Shown here: in pieces, positions 16,396-27,595 of the stretch
Layout of the letters: each line of letters begins with the position of its first letter
How positions within the stretch are numbered: the first letter of the stretch is position 1
Origin: Microcaldota archaeon
Lineage (GTDB): Archaea; Micrarchaeota; Micrarchaeia; Norongarragalinales; Norongarragalinaceae
Assembly: GCA_016188965.1 (NCBI GenBank)
Contig: JACPGT010000017.1
Coordinates: 1-51,433, forward strand
Direction: 5' to 3'
Length of the DNA: 51,433 nt
Made by a program: the position numbers and the translations under genes
The notes under the pieces: generated by a model
The model's input: the letters and a program-made list of their open reading frames with translations, nothing else
What the model was told of the DNA's origin: nothing
The model's database searches: none

Positions 16396-17507
16396 ATCGT
16401 AGAGCTTGGCCTGCTGCGCGCCGGGTGAGCCGGGTCTTCTTTCGCGCCATCCGCCGGCGTGAAACGTTTCTGGGTGATCAGTTGGTCCGCCAGCGGCTGG
16501 TACGCCGGCTGCAACGCCAACTGGCCCACGATGCGCGGAAGATCCAGCTGGGCCGGCAATTTCTGCGAGCTGGTGCGGGGATACGAGATAAGTGAGTCTT
16601 CGTAGAGGTTCTGTGCGAACTGCAAAGTCTGCGTAGGGGTGAAACCGAAGCAGCGGTACGCTTCCATCTGCAACGTCGTCAGATCGAACGGCGTGGGCGC
16701 CTTCTGCTTAATCTTGGTGGCCTGGACGCTTTTGACCGAACCGTCCTTGGACGAACGATCAAACACACCTTGGGCTTCCAATTCGTCAAAAAACTTGCCG
16801 TGGACGTGTTCGAACGGCGCCTCGGCCACGTGCGCAAACAACTGCCAATAGGGCTCGGGCCGAAAAGCCGCGATTTCCCGCTCGCGTTGCGCCAAAACGG
16901 CCAATGCTGGGCCCTGGACTCGGCCCACGCTTAAGATGCGGAAGATGCCGGCTTTTTTGATGGCCGACATCAGCGCGCGCGAGGCGTTGATGCCCCAGAG
17001 CCAATCCAATTCGTGACGGGCCTCGCCGGCCTGCGCCATGGACACATCCAACGGCCCGCGGGTCTCGAAAGCTTTCTTCAGCTCGGCTGACGTGAGGGTG
17101 GAGAACTTCATGCGGCTGGTTTTCTTTCCGAACGCATTAAACTGAATAATCTTAAAACCAATTAACGCGCCTTCTGTATCGTAATCGCACGCGTTGACCA
17201 CTTCGTCCGCATCTTTGGCCAGGCTTTTCAAAACCGAAAGGTAGTCCTTGGTGTAATCGGAGCCTTTCTGGAATTCGTGCGACGGCGCCCACTGGATGTC
17301 AAATACCGGGTACCCTTGTCCCGGCTGGGCTTGTTTGAGGCCGTAGATGTGACCCACGGCCGCCGCCACACGCACCTGGGTGCCGCCGAGGACGAATTCA
17401 AGGTACTTGACTTTTCCTTTGCCCATGGTGCGGGCGTGGCCTCCGCTAAGCGCGTCGGCAATCTTGCGGGCGGCGGAAGGCTTTTCGCTGATGATGAGGA
17501 TGGACAT
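16392..17507 (-). CDS. topA: DNA topoisomerase I, N-terminal fragment (frameshifted)
   Basis: A 371-aa type IA topoisomerase half. The TOPRIM domain has the catalytic Glu in ISEKPSAARKIADAL and the metal triad D108, D110, E112 (ACDYDTEGALIG). The active-site Tyr309 is in SLISYPRTSS. The family pattern continues to EDPAHPA and then derails into a frameshifted RSRPSSTI tail. The enzyme would relax negative supercoils. The pairing half lies directly downstream in the other frame. An essential gene split this way suggests an assembly error or a local deletion. A TATA-like ATATAAAC (17548-17555, minus) lies about 45 nt upstream. Confidence 0.85.
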   Translation of the reverse strand: MSILIISEKPSAARKIADALSGGHARTMGKGKVKYLEFVLGGTQVRVAAAVGHIYGLKQAQPGQGYPVFDIQWAPSHEFQKGSDYTKDYLSVLKSLAKDADEVVNACDYDTEGALIGFKIIQFNAFGKKTSRMKFSTLTSAELKKAFETRGPLDVSMAQAGEARHELDWLWGINASRALMSAIKKAGIFRILSVGRVQGPALAVLAQREREIAAFRPEPYWQLFAHVAEAPFEHVHGKFFDELEAQGVFDRSSKDGSVKSVQATKIKQKAPTPFDLTTLQMEAYRCFGFTPTQTLQFAQNLYEDSLISYPRTSSQKLPAQLDLPRIVGQLALQPAYQPLADQLITQKRFTPADGAKEDPAHPARSRPSSTI

Positions 17508-17564
17508 GAGGACAGAATAATCTGGAGCAGGATTGCGTTTATATCTTGCCGCCGGACGGCAGGC

Positions 17565-18323
17565 TCAAATCAGCGCGTACTTGCTGAGCCAGATCTGCGT
17601 CTTGACGACTTCCAGAAACGGCACGATTAGAAACGCCATGACTAAAAGCGAAGCCAGGCGGGCCTGGCCAGGCAGAACCGTCAGGAACAGCGCGTCGTTC
17701 AGCAATAGCAGGACCGAGCCGCCGACGAGGAAAAGGAGGAAGTATTTCGGTCGGGTCAGGACGAACGAAACGCTCTTGCGCAACGCCTGCGGGACCGAGG
17801 CGTCATCCACCGCGATGGCCTGCGGCACGAACAAGATGGCCGCGCTGACGATGAAGGAAACGAGGCTGCCCCAGAACGGCTGCAGCGGGACCAACTGACC
17901 ACCCCAATTGGCATGCATGTCCAACAACAAAAGATTGGCCGCCAGGATGACCAACGTCGCTGCCAGAAGGACGAAGAACAAGCGGAAGGTGGCGTGTTCG
18001 ATGCGCGACGATTCGTAATGCGTCATGAGGTTCAGCGTGCGCTGCGAGCGGATGACGACGTTGACGGCCGAAATGGCGAAACTGGCCAAAACCAGCGAGA
18101 CTAAGAAGACGGCGGCGGTGAAGGCGAATTCGAAAAGCGACGAGCCGACCGGGATGCTGCCGTAGCGCAGAAAGATGCCACCCAGCGTCGAGAAGTTGGG
18201 CAACAGAAGCAACAGGGGCGCGGCGACGAGGAAGGGAACGGAAAAGAAAAGGATGAGTTTTCCGTTGCGGCCATAGGCCGAAGACGTGTGCGCCAAGACG
18301 TTGTCCGCATGTTGTGCCGGCAT
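17565..18323 (-). CDS. Multi-spanning membrane protein, 252 aa
   Basis: Not assigned to a family with confidence. About six hydrophobic segments follow a short N-terminal cytoplasmic stretch. The layout and the late RPKYFLLFLVGGSVLLLL segment recall small archaeal membrane proteins of the DUF4013/DUF7544 type; this is an impression only. The ATG at 18323 is chosen because a minus-strand TATA box (GCATTAAAACC, centre about 18349) lies 26 nt upstream, giving a leaderless transcript. It ends 58 bp before the topA start and could read through into topA. Confidence 0.75.
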   Translation of the reverse strand: MPAQHADNVLAHTSSAYGRNGKLILFFSVPFLVAAPLLLLLPNFSTLGGIFLRYGSIPVGSSLFEFAFTAAVFLVSLVLASFAISAVNVVIRSQRTLNLMTHYESSRIEHATFRLFFVLLAATLVILAANLLLLDMHANWGGQLVPLQPFWGSLVSFIVSAAILFVPQAIAVDDASVPQALRKSVSFVLTRPKYFLLFLVGGSVLLLLNDALFLTVLPGQARLASLLVMAFLIVPFLEVVKTQIWLSKYALI

Positions 18324-18591
18324 GAGGCACTTTAAGGGCAAGACCGGTTTTAATGCTGTCGGAACGCCAATGGAAGCCGTCTGGCGCGGTTGGGGACGCA
18401 ATCGAGGCGTACACCGCAAAGCAAGCCATCCGACGGACGGCTTTTCGGCCCGGGCGTCCGGTTTGAAAGGTTTTTTAAGGCCGGCTTTTCAGAAGAAAAC
18501 CTGCGAATTGAAGCCGAGCCGCCGGTTTTGGGCCGCGCGGCAATCATCGGGTTTGTTTCATTTTGGAGTGTTCAATCTGAGGTGTGTGAGT

Positions 18592-18810
18592 TTGAAAAAA
18601 GCACCAACGAATAAGTGCGACCGCTGCGGCAAGGAAGACTACTACTTCGAAGTCTGCACGTACTGCAAGCGCAAAGTCTGCAAGTACTGCATCAAATCCA
18701 GCGCAACGGCCACCAAGACGGAACGCCGAATCATCTGCAAAGACTGCTGGACGGACAAACGCAAGCAGAAACGCTTCCAGAAGCCCGCCGTCCAAGTCGC
18801 CCGTGCCTAA
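18592..18810 (+). CDS. Small multi-cysteine zinc-finger protein, 72 aa
   Basis: Four CxxC pairs (CDRC, CTYC, CKYC, CKDC) are arranged like a compact treble-clef/FYVE-type zinc finger with two Zn sites, followed by a basic tail (WTDKRKQKRFQKP). The start is TTG at 18592, chosen because a Shine-Dalgarno GAGGTG (18579-18584) sits 7 nt before it; a GTG at 18586 is in frame but overlaps the SD. A TATA-like TTTTTTAAG near 18472 implies a leader of about 90 nt. It may bind RNA or protein; no more can be said. Confidence 0.75.
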   Translation: MKKAPTNKCDRCGKEDYYFEVCTYCKRKVCKYCIKSSATATKTERRIICKDCWTDKRKQKRFQKPAVQVARA

Positions 18811-18898
18811 AGCTAAAAAGGCAGAACCGGTCGTCCCAAACCATCCGCGCCCCCCTCCTCTCTTTTTTTCTTTTCAACGTTCCCATAGTGAGACTCGT

Positions 18899-19498
18899 TT
18901 GACCGGATTGCAACCCATCGCCGAAAACGTCCTGCTCCTATCCGGCGACACGCACCCAAAAATCTGCTCCAACGTCTACGTGCTGGAAGGACCCGACTCG
19001 CTTGCGTTGATTGATTCAGGAGTGGACGTCCCTCGGCTGCAGGCCGCGCTCAAGCCACTGGGCAAGCCTATTGAAACCGTCTTTTTCACCCACGGCCACT
19101 TCGACCACGTCCAGGCCGCCATCAAGGCCCAAATAAATGGCCAAATGGCCGCCGCCGACTTGGACGTCATCCACGAACTGAACGCCGCGTGGGTCAACAT
19201 CCAAAAACCCGATTTTTTCACCCCGTTTGGAAACGGCCGCATCCGCTTTACCCCATTCGACCTCGACATTATCCCCACGCCAGGCCACACGCCCGGCTCC
19301 GTCTCGTTTTTCGACAAAAAGCACGGCATCCTGTTCTCGGGCGATTGCAAGTTCGCCGACGGCGGCGTGGGACGTGCCGATTTTTGGGGCTCAAACGCGC
19401 ACGAACTGGAAAAATCCCTGGCCAAAATCGACCGCCTTGACTACCGGTTGCTGGCGCCGGGCCACGGCCCCATCGAAAAACGCGCCAACCGCCGATGA
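18899..19498 (+). CDS. Metallo-beta-lactamase-fold hydrolase
   Basis: About 199 aa. The metal-binding motif is THGHFDH, followed by TPGHTPGSVSFF, FSGDCKFADGGVGR and a final LLAPGHGP. These are the five family motifs of the glyoxalase II-like/MBL hydrolase group. The start is uncertain: a TTG at 18899 begins just before the first conserved strand. A GTG at 18803 overlaps the upstream zinc-protein stop and would add a Pro-rich stretch translated from a pyrimidine tract, which looks non-coding. The substrate cannot be told. It overlaps the next gene by ATGA. Confidence 0.87.
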   Translation: MTGLQPIAENVLLLSGDTHPKICSNVYVLEGPDSLALIDSGVDVPRLQAALKPLGKPIETVFFTHGHFDHVQAAIKAQINGQMAAADLDVIHELNAAWVNIQKPDFFTPFGNGRIRFTPFDLDIIPTPGHTPGSVSFFDKKHGILFSGDCKFADGGVGRADFWGSNAHELEKSLAKIDRLDYRLLAPGHGPIEKRANRR

Positions 19499-20640
19499 GA
19501 AGACAGAAAATCCCGAAGCCTCCCAAGCCATCCATGGCAAACCCCCTGCTGGTCGGCATTCCAACCAACCGCCCGGACCGCCTCCGCACCTGCCTACTGA
19601 ACGTGCTCAATGGCCTGCAGGAAGAAAATATCAAAGCCGAAGTGTTCGTCTGCGACGGCAGCGGCAAAGCCGAAGACAACCAAGCCTTTGCCGACGTGGC
19701 CGCCCAGCCGCACGGCGTTTCGGTGACCATCCAAGACGAGAAGGCGTTCCAACAAAGCCAGGCAGAGCCGTTCCGAATCCTCTTTGACGGGCCGTACGGC
19801 GGGCCCCGCAACGCCATCCTGCGGCACGCGGTCCGAAAAAGCAAAGACGTCATCTTCCTGGACGACGACGTCGTGCCCACGGAGGCGTTCTTCACCCGCT
19901 TTGCCACCCACCTGCAACAGCACGCCATTGTAGTGGGTGCGTACGCCGGAAAACGCACGGGAGCTACGTTCCTCATGGACAAGGCCACGCGGGCCTTGAC
20001 GGATTACCTGGAAAGCAACGCCAACGCACAAGACGCCCGCCGGCGCGCCCGCGAGGCGTTCAGCGGCGACTCGGACGACTGGCCGCCCAGCGTCGAAGGC
20101 TACCGCGGCGGCTGCATGGCCGTCTCGCTTTACGCCGCAGCAGCGTACGGTTTTTTCCCCACGCATTTCCGCATGGAAGACGGACTTTACTGTAGCCTGG
20201 CACGGCACTTCGTGGACCAGGACGCGTTCAAACCTTTTTTGCCTGAAGCGCCGGTGGGTTTTCACAAGCCTCATCCGGGCAGCATCCGCACGTTAGTCGA
20301 CTACTACCTCAACGCCGTGCAAGGCGCGTGCGTGGGAAAAAGCATCGAGTATGCCTTGACGCATTTCGGGAAAAACCCCACGCCGAAGCAAATCGCACAA
20401 TCCTGCGAAAGCGGTCCGAAAGGCCTGCTGGATGAATTCTCGCCGGAAAAGACACGGCTGCGGCGCGAACAGCAAAAACCCCTCGATGACGCCGTCCGCG
20501 CGCTGGGGTACGCCGAACTGCAGGCGGAATACGACCGCTTCGTCCACATCGGGCCGGACGACGTCATCTTGCCGGACTTGGAAAACTACGTGCAAGGGTT
20601 CTTCCAAGTGCAAAAGACTTGGGAAAGAATCAATCTATAG
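19495..20640 (+). CDS. GT-A fold glycosyltransferase
   Basis: A 381-aa protein. The N-terminal VGIPTNRPDRL strand is typical of family 2-like enzymes, and a DXD-type metal/nucleotide-sugar site is present as VIFLDDDVVP (near residue 121). EGYRGGCMAV and FRMEDGLYCSLA resemble the acceptor region. No transmembrane segment is evident, so it likely acts at the cytoplasmic face. The start overlaps the upstream stop (ATGA at 19495-19498); M14 at 19534 is an alternative. The 3' end overlaps the convergent lipoprotein gene by 11 bp. Confidence 0.8.
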   Translation: MRRQKIPKPPKPSMANPLLVGIPTNRPDRLRTCLLNVLNGLQEENIKAEVFVCDGSGKAEDNQAFADVAAQPHGVSVTIQDEKAFQQSQAEPFRILFDGPYGGPRNAILRHAVRKSKDVIFLDDDVVPTEAFFTRFATHLQQHAIVVGAYAGKRTGATFLMDKATRALTDYLESNANAQDARRRAREAFSGDSDDWPPSVEGYRGGCMAVSLYAAAAYGFFPTHFRMEDGLYCSLARHFVDQDAFKPFLPEAPVGFHKPHPGSIRTLVDYYLNAVQGACVGKSIEYALTHFGKNPTPKQIAQSCESGPKGLLDEFSPEKTRLRREQQKPLDDAVRALGYAELQAEYDRFVHIGPDDVILPDLENYVQGFFQVQKTWERINL

Positions 20641-22513
20641 AACGCTTGCCGTCATCCAGCTCCAGCCATTGGACGATGGCCGGGCCGCTGAACGCAGGCG
20701 TGACCACCACGCCCTCGTCCACGGGCAACACGATCTCGACTTCAGGCGTTGAAAAACGGGCGGAAACGAAAGACGCCGGAACCGGCACAACGATTGAAAC
20801 GAAAGATCCTACGTTGGCAAGGAATGCGGCATCTGCGCTTTGGGCGTAGAACACGGATTCCGGCATTCCTGGCAGTCCTTCCGGAATCGAAACATTGGAT
20901 TCCAACGTCAAGCGGGCGTCACACGTCGCATCGTAAATCGTCCCCGTGACGACTCTGAACATGCCTTGCAGGGCGCCGAATTCCTGCGGCGTCAGGCACG
21001 CATCCGGCACGATGACGACATCGTAATCCGAAAGCCGCTGCGAATCGAACACGACGTCGAACGGCACGTGGTCCCGAAGCAATTGGCGGGCGGCCTGCCG
21101 GTACGACGTGAAAAAGGGCGTGGTTTCCTCATAAAAACCCGCTTCGTTCCTATCGAGAAAATCACGCGCCGCCGGCGAATACCAGAGCGCCACCTTCGAA
21201 ACCCGGCGTTGCGACAACCAAAAAGATTCCTTGGACGCCCAGGAAAAGAGCCGGCGCCGGAAGTCTTCATCCACGGAGTCATCCAGCATGGAGGGCCCTT
21301 TGGCTTCGTAGAATTGGCCGCCCAGAGCCAACACCACGCCCGCGGTCCTCAACGCGTCAGAAGGTGTCGCGCCATAGGTCAACACCCACGTCGGAGCCCG
21401 CCGGTTGGCTGAAACGGAAAAAACGGTCATGGCCGCATAGGCCTGCCACTGCTCCAACGTCGCGTCCGTCATGCCGGCTTCACCCAAATCGGCACGATCG
21501 GCCACCGTCGAAATCTCCGGGGCCGTAGGCAAAAACAAGCCGACGGACGTCGGGTCCTGCGCGTAACCGGTAGCCAAAGGGGAATCCGCGTTCCAATTCT
21601 CCGCAAAGACCAGAACGTCCGGGTTAGCCTCCTTCGCCGCCTGGTGGGCATCGACTAAAAAACGCAGGACGCTTTTCTTGCGCCAGGTCACCCACGCCTT
21701 CCAATCCGAAGACGTCCAATTCGGAGCGGAGGGAGGATTGCGGCCAGAGAATGCCTGGAAGGCCGTCGTCGTGGCCACGTCATGGGAAGGCCATAAATCA
21801 TCGTGAGCACCAATGCCGACTTGCAGGTACGCCGTGTCAATCCACAACGCGTCGACCAGCGGCGCCAACGTGCGCGTCCGGTTCAGGAAGAAATCTCGGT
21901 AGGAGGACTCCGGCGAAAGCCACGCATCCACTTCCCCGGACTCCAGCCAGTGCTCCTGCTTGGAACTGATGTCGTCGAACTGGACCGGACGGCCGTCCGC
22001 CGAGACCTGGATCCAATCCGGATGATCCTGAATAGGATCAATACCGGCAGGACCCGTCACTTCCAAGCCCGTCAAGTACAACGCGACGTGCATGCCTTTT
22101 TCGCGGGCGCGCGCCACGACGCGCTGAACCAACGCGGCGCTCTTGCCAAACTCGGCATCGTTTTCCCAAGAACGGTAATCCCAACCCATCGGCGTGTCCA
22201 CCAGCATGACGGACACATTCTGGGCCCAGGCCGCGTCGACTTTTTCCTGAATGTCCGCATCGGAAAAATCCGGATAGAAGGAAAAACCAGCCAAACGCGC
22301 CTCGTACGCCCAAGAAGGAAAAACGGAAACGTCAGACGAAGAAGCCGGAACCGGCAAGACCGCCGAAGGCAAAGAAGGCGAAAAAGACGGAGACGCCGTC
22401 GCAATTGGGGAAGGAACAGAATCGTCGGAACGCGGTGACGTCAACGGAGACTGAAGGCAGCCGAGGAGGCCGAACGCCACCAAAACCAGGCCCAAGGCCA
22501 CGTGCGGCCGCAT
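20630..22513 (-). CDS. Secreted lipoprotein with glycoside-hydrolase-like TIM barrel
   Basis: A 627-aa protein. The N-terminal signal ends in a lipobox LLGC (Cys19), followed by a Ser/Pro/Thr linker of about 55 residues that should sit at the surface. Next is a putative TIM barrel (GWDYRSWENDAEF, AREKGMHVALYL, DALWIDTAYL, VFAENWN) with acidic residues at strand ends. Near residue 480 begins a class-I amidotransferase-like domain (DVVIVPDACLTPQEFGAL), as in GH42 beta-galactosidase trimerisation regions. A short C-terminal beta domain follows. It begins 5 nt after the ybjQ stop, so the two form an operon. Confidence 0.75.
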   Translation of the reverse strand: MRPHVALGLVLVAFGLLGCLQSPLTSPRSDDSVPSPIATASPSFSPSLPSAVLPVPASSSDVSVFPSWAYEARLAGFSFYPDFSDADIQEKVDAAWAQNVSVMLVDTPMGWDYRSWENDAEFGKSAALVQRVVARAREKGMHVALYLTGLEVTGPAGIDPIQDHPDWIQVSADGRPVQFDDISSKQEHWLESGEVDAWLSPESSYRDFFLNRTRTLAPLVDALWIDTAYLQVGIGAHDDLWPSHDVATTTAFQAFSGRNPPSAPNWTSSDWKAWVTWRKKSVLRFLVDAHQAAKEANPDVLVFAENWNADSPLATGYAQDPTSVGLFLPTAPEISTVADRADLGEAGMTDATLEQWQAYAAMTVFSVSANRRAPTWVLTYGATPSDALRTAGVVLALGGQFYEAKGPSMLDDSVDEDFRRRLFSWASKESFWLSQRRVSKVALWYSPAARDFLDRNEAGFYEETTPFFTSYRQAARQLLRDHVPFDVVFDSQRLSDYDVVIVPDACLTPQEFGALQGMFRVVTGTIYDATCDARLTLESNVSIPEGLPGMPESVFYAQSADAAFLANVGSFVSIVVPVPASFVSARFSTPEVEIVLPVDEGVVVTPAFSGPAIVQWLELDDGKRSID

Positions 22514-22518
22514 GAACG

Positions 22519-22839
22519 TTAGGCCTTCTTCAGCTTGACGGCCGTGCCATACGCGTAGACTTCGACCATGCCCGGCATGAGCGCCGTCGTGCCCAAACGC
22601 ACGCCGATCACGGCATCCGCACCCTGGCTCTTGGCGTTCAATTCCAGCTTGGCCAAGGCATCGGCGCGGGCGCGGTCCGTCAGATTCTCGTACGAACGGA
22701 TGTCCCCGCCCTTGATGCTCTTGAGCATGGCCAGCAAGTCGTGGCCTAAGTGGCGCGAGCGCACGATGGTGCCCCACACGATGCCCAGGACTTTGTCGAT
22801 TCGGTGGCCCGGCACGTTTTCCGCTGTTGCGACGATCAT
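22519..22839 (-). CDS. YbjQ/UPF0145 family protein
   Basis: A 106-aa protein matching the UPF0145 (DUF74) family. It opens with MIVATAENVPGHRIDKVLGIVWG, has a central RARADALAKLELNAKSQGADAVIGVR, and ends with VEVYAYGTAVKL. The family forms pentameric rings; its biochemical role is not established. The ATG lies 27 nt from a TATA-like element shared with the divergent RFC small gene, so the message is leaderless on this side. The lipoprotein gene follows in the same transcript. Confidence 0.9.
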   Translation of the reverse strand: MIVATAENVPGHRIDKVLGIVWGTIVRSRHLGHDLLAMLKSIKGGDIRSYENLTDRARADALAKLELNAKSQGADAVIGVRLGTTALMPGMVEVYAYGTAVKLKKA

Positions 22840-22861
22840 GCAGCCGTTAGGCAAAGATGGC

Positions 22862-22870
22862 TTTTTAAGT
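22862..22870. promoter_or_regulatory. Shared bidirectional TATA element (ybjQ / rfcS)
   Basis: The 66-bp gap between divergent starts has one clear A/T core, TTTTTAAGT. On the minus strand it reads ACTTAAAAA and lies 27 nt from the ybjQ ATG. On the plus strand it lies about 40 nt from the rfcS ATG, leaving a leader of about 13 nt. No second A/T core is visible, so both genes may use the same TBP site. Confidence 0.5.
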
Positions 22871-22905
22871 TGCCGCAGGCAAAGAAAACTCCTCCAAGTG
22901 AGCGC

Positions 22906-23883
22906 ATGACTGAACCGCAAACCGATTACATCCCGTGGGTCGAAAAATACCGCCCCCAGATGCTTGCCGACGTGGTGGGCCAGGAAACGGCCGTCCAGCG
23001 CCTCAAGGCCTACGTCAAACAGAAGAACGTGCCGCACCTGCTTTTCGCCGGCCCTGCCGGAACCGGAAAGACCACCTGCGCATTGGCGTTGGCCCGCGAA
23101 TTGTACGGCGACGACTTTAGAGGCAGTTTTTTAGAGCTCAACGCGAGTGATGAAAGGGGCATCGACGTGGTCCGCGGCAAGATCAAGGACTTCGCCCGCA
23201 CCCTCGCGTTGCAGGACGTGCCGTTCAAACTCATCTTTCTGGACGAAGCCGATGCCTTGACACAGGACGCCCAACAAGCCTTGCGCCGCACCATGGAACA
23301 ATACAGCAAATCCTGCCGCTTCATCCTCAACGCCAACTATTCCTCGCGCATCATCGAGCCCATCCAGAGCCGTTGTGCGGTTTTTCGCTTCATGCCTTTG
23401 ACGGCCCAACAGAGCGCGTCACTAGCGGAGAAAGTGGCGGCCGCCGAACACGTCAAACTCGAAAAAGGCGCGCCCGAAGCCATCGCCTCCGTGGCGCAAG
23501 GCGATGCGCGCCGCGTGCTGAACGTGCTGCAAGCCGCAGCCGCCATGGGCAAAAGCGTGTCGGAAGACGACATCCTCAAAGTCTCCGCCATGGCGCGGCC
23601 CAAGGAAGTCGCCGAAATGGTCCAAATGGCGTGGAAGGGCCGTTTTTCGGAAAGCCGTGCCTTACTGGACCAACTCATCATCCAATACGGCTTATCCGGC
23701 GAAGACATCATTAAGCAGACCTACCGCGAAATCGTGTCGCTGGACGTGCCGGACTCCATCAAAGTCCACTTAGTCGACCGCGTGGGCGAATATTCCTTCC
23801 GCCTAAGCGAAGGGGCGGACGAGCGCATCCAACTGGAAGCCTTATTGGCCCAACTCGTCCTGGCCGGCCAGAAGAAAGCGTAA
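22906..23883 (+). CDS. rfcS: Replication factor C small subunit
   Basis: A 325-aa AAA+ clamp-loader subunit that helps load the PCNA ring. It begins with WVEKYRPQMLADVVGQE. Walker A is GPAGTGKTT, Walker B is LIFLDEADAL, the arginine-finger SRC motif is QSRCAVF, and sensor 1 is FILNANY. Its length is normal for archaeal RfcS without an intein. The C-terminal helical collar includes VKVHLVDRVGEYSFRLSEGADERIQ-like residues. The large subunit is encoded 10 kb away (33978), so the loader genes are not linked. Confidence 0.95.
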   Translation: MTEPQTDYIPWVEKYRPQMLADVVGQETAVQRLKAYVKQKNVPHLLFAGPAGTGKTTCALALARELYGDDFRGSFLELNASDERGIDVVRGKIKDFARTLALQDVPFKLIFLDEADALTQDAQQALRRTMEQYSKSCRFILNANYSSRIIEPIQSRCAVFRFMPLTAQQSASLAEKVAAAEHVKLEKGAPEAIASVAQGDARRVLNVLQAAAAMGKSVSEDDILKVSAMARPKEVAEMVQMAWKGRFSESRALLDQLIIQYGLSGEDIIKQTYREIVSLDVPDSIKVHLVDRVGEYSFRLSEGADERIQLEALLAQLVLAGQKKA

Positions 23884-23956
23884 AAACCGGCCCGAACTAA
23901 CGATCCACGCCAGCCACTCCGGCAGCTTTAAAGTCCTCACGCGCGTCGGCTAATGC

Positions 23957-24814
23957 GTGAAAGCCCGAAAAACGGCCAAACCTGCCGAAAATGGACCGAC
24001 CGCGGCTCCGGCCAAACCCAGCTCCTTGCATCTGGCACTCACCGTCGGCCTGCTGATTATCGTCGTCATCGAATCCCTGCTTTTGCTCCAGGCCTATTTG
24101 CCGGCCACGCTGCCCCAGTCGCCCGTCCGCGTGCTGCTCGTCGGCCAGCCGTCGGGCGCTTTGCAGACGTTGCTTGAGTCGGAAGACTTCCGCCTGGAGG
24201 ATATCCGCATGATAAAGACGGCGGACCAAAGCCAAGTCCGACCGGAAGATTACTCCGATGCCGACGTCGTCATATTCCAAGGGCAAGAACACTGCCCGCA
24301 AGCATTGGACTCGTTCGTCGGATACCTCGAAAAAAACCCTCCGGCGCTCTGGCGCCCGACGCCCAACCAGCTGTTCTTCGGCAATGCCTGTTCCCGGATT
24401 CCCGGAAGCAACCTGACGGGATGGAAGGCGTTGTTGCAGGAAAAGACCGGCCCGGCCGACATCGCCCAATACTATTCCTTAGGCCAAGGCCCGCTGCCCC
24501 AGCTGGAACGGGGTTACCTGATAGTCACCACCGAGCACCGTATCTTCAACGGCATCAAGAACGACTACGTCAACCGGCCCGTATTGTACCGCACGTATCC
24601 CACTTGGACGCTGGCACAAGTGACGCTTCAGAGGCCCGACAACACGCAATACTTGGACGGCAACTTCTCGCAAGGCAACATCATCGCCCTGCAGGAAGGC
24701 GGCTTCGGAGGAACCGCGTTGTACGTCGGCTTCGAGCCGGCCTACGACTCGCAGTCCATCGGTTCCCGCAACCTCGTGCTGAACTCCCTGCTATACCTGG
24801 CCAACCGGGCATAG
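23957..24814 (+). CDS. Membrane-anchored hypothetical protein, 285 aa
   Basis: A basic N-terminus is followed by one transmembrane helix (about residues 25-47, LALTVGLLIIVVIESLLLL), then a soluble domain probably outside the cell. Strands such as VRVLLVGQPSG and YSDADVVIFQGQEHC suggest a Rossmann/flavodoxin or class-I amidotransferase-like fold; this is a guess. The GTG at 23957 is supported by a TATA box (CTTTAAAG, 23926-23933) 27 nt upstream, giving a leaderless transcript. It stands alone between rfcS and cdc48. Confidence 0.75.
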   Translation: MKARKTAKPAENGPTAAPAKPSSLHLALTVGLLIIVVIESLLLLQAYLPATLPQSPVRVLLVGQPSGALQTLLESEDFRLEDIRMIKTADQSQVRPEDYSDADVVIFQGQEHCPQALDSFVGYLEKNPPALWRPTPNQLFFGNACSRIPGSNLTGWKALLQEKTGPADIAQYYSLGQGPLPQLERGYLIVTTEHRIFNGIKNDYVNRPVLYRTYPTWTLAQVTLQRPDNTQYLDGNFSQGNIIALQEGGFGGTALYVGFEPAYDSQSIGSRNLVLNSLLYLANRA

Positions 24815-24876
24815 TGAGAACCGGACGTTTTTTATAGGGCCGCCGCCTGGCATCCTGCCGGGATGAAAATTATTAA

Positions 24877-27042
<2,166 letters not shown>

Positions 27043-27148
27043 AGCTGTAAAAAGGGAATTGAACGAAAAAAAAAGGGAAAAACGCCGGCGGCAGGGAAAG
27101 AAAAAAAAGAACAATCGCAACCGTAGGAAAAAAAGGAGACGGAAAATC

Positions 27149-27574
27149 ATGAACCTGGGAATCTTCAGCAAAAGTCTGATGCTGACGTTGAGCGTCTCGC
27201 TCATCCTCTACGGATTATCCGGCTTTTTGGCGCAAAGCGGCATCACGGCCTTCGGCTTGCTGTCCGACGTCTGGAAGCTGGTGGCCTTGAGCATCGGATT
27301 ATCCATCGTGGCGGCCGTCGTCTATCCGCACATCCGTGGCATCAAGCAGGGCGACCAGATGGTGGCCTTCTTGCGGCGGGAACAGGTCGCCGGCGGCGTG
27401 CGTCAACACGTCATGGACGTCGTCTTTGCCACGGCCCTGGAAAACGGCAAGGTCAACCAGAAGATCAAGATCGCGCTGGGCAACGGAGTCCAAGCCGAAG
27501 GCATCGTGACCGGATACGGCGGCACGTTTAGCCCCGCCACGCTGAAAATTACGGAAACCGAAAGGTTCGGCTGA
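27149..27574 (+). CDS. Two-helix membrane protein, 141 aa
   Basis: Two transmembrane helices (about 8-30 and 38-58) precede a C-terminal soluble domain of about 80 residues (VRQHVMDVVFATALENGKVNQKIKIALGNGV onward). The family is not recognised. The start ATG is preceded by a good Shine-Dalgarno AAGGAG (27133-27138) with 10-nt spacing. An in-frame upstream extension would be almost all Lys/Arg from an A-rich tract (27059-27148) and is unlikely. It sits 106 bp after cdc48 and 21 bp before the next gene. Confidence 0.75.
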   Translation: MNLGIFSKSLMLTLSVSLILYGLSGFLAQSGITAFGLLSDVWKLVALSIGLSIVAAVVYPHIRGIKQGDQMVAFLRREQVAGGVRQHVMDVVFATALENGKVNQKIKIALGNGVQAEGIVTGYGGTFSPATLKITETERFG

Positions 27575-27595
27575 CGTGGAAGGAAGGGACGCAAA

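Noticed and set aside
21803-22438. 211-codon plus-strand ORF within the lipoprotein gene
   Set aside because: It is an Arg-rich antisense shadow with no start context; the minus-strand lipoprotein has a signal peptide and fold-like motifs.
20630-22777. N-terminal extension of the lipoprotein gene upstream of 22513
   Set aside because: It overlaps ybjQ in another frame and lacks conservation; the lipobox signal peptide starts at 22513.
27059-27148. Lys/Arg-only N-terminal extension of the two-helix membrane protein
   Set aside because: The ATG at 27149 has a proper Shine-Dalgarno; the extension comes from A-rich spacer DNA.
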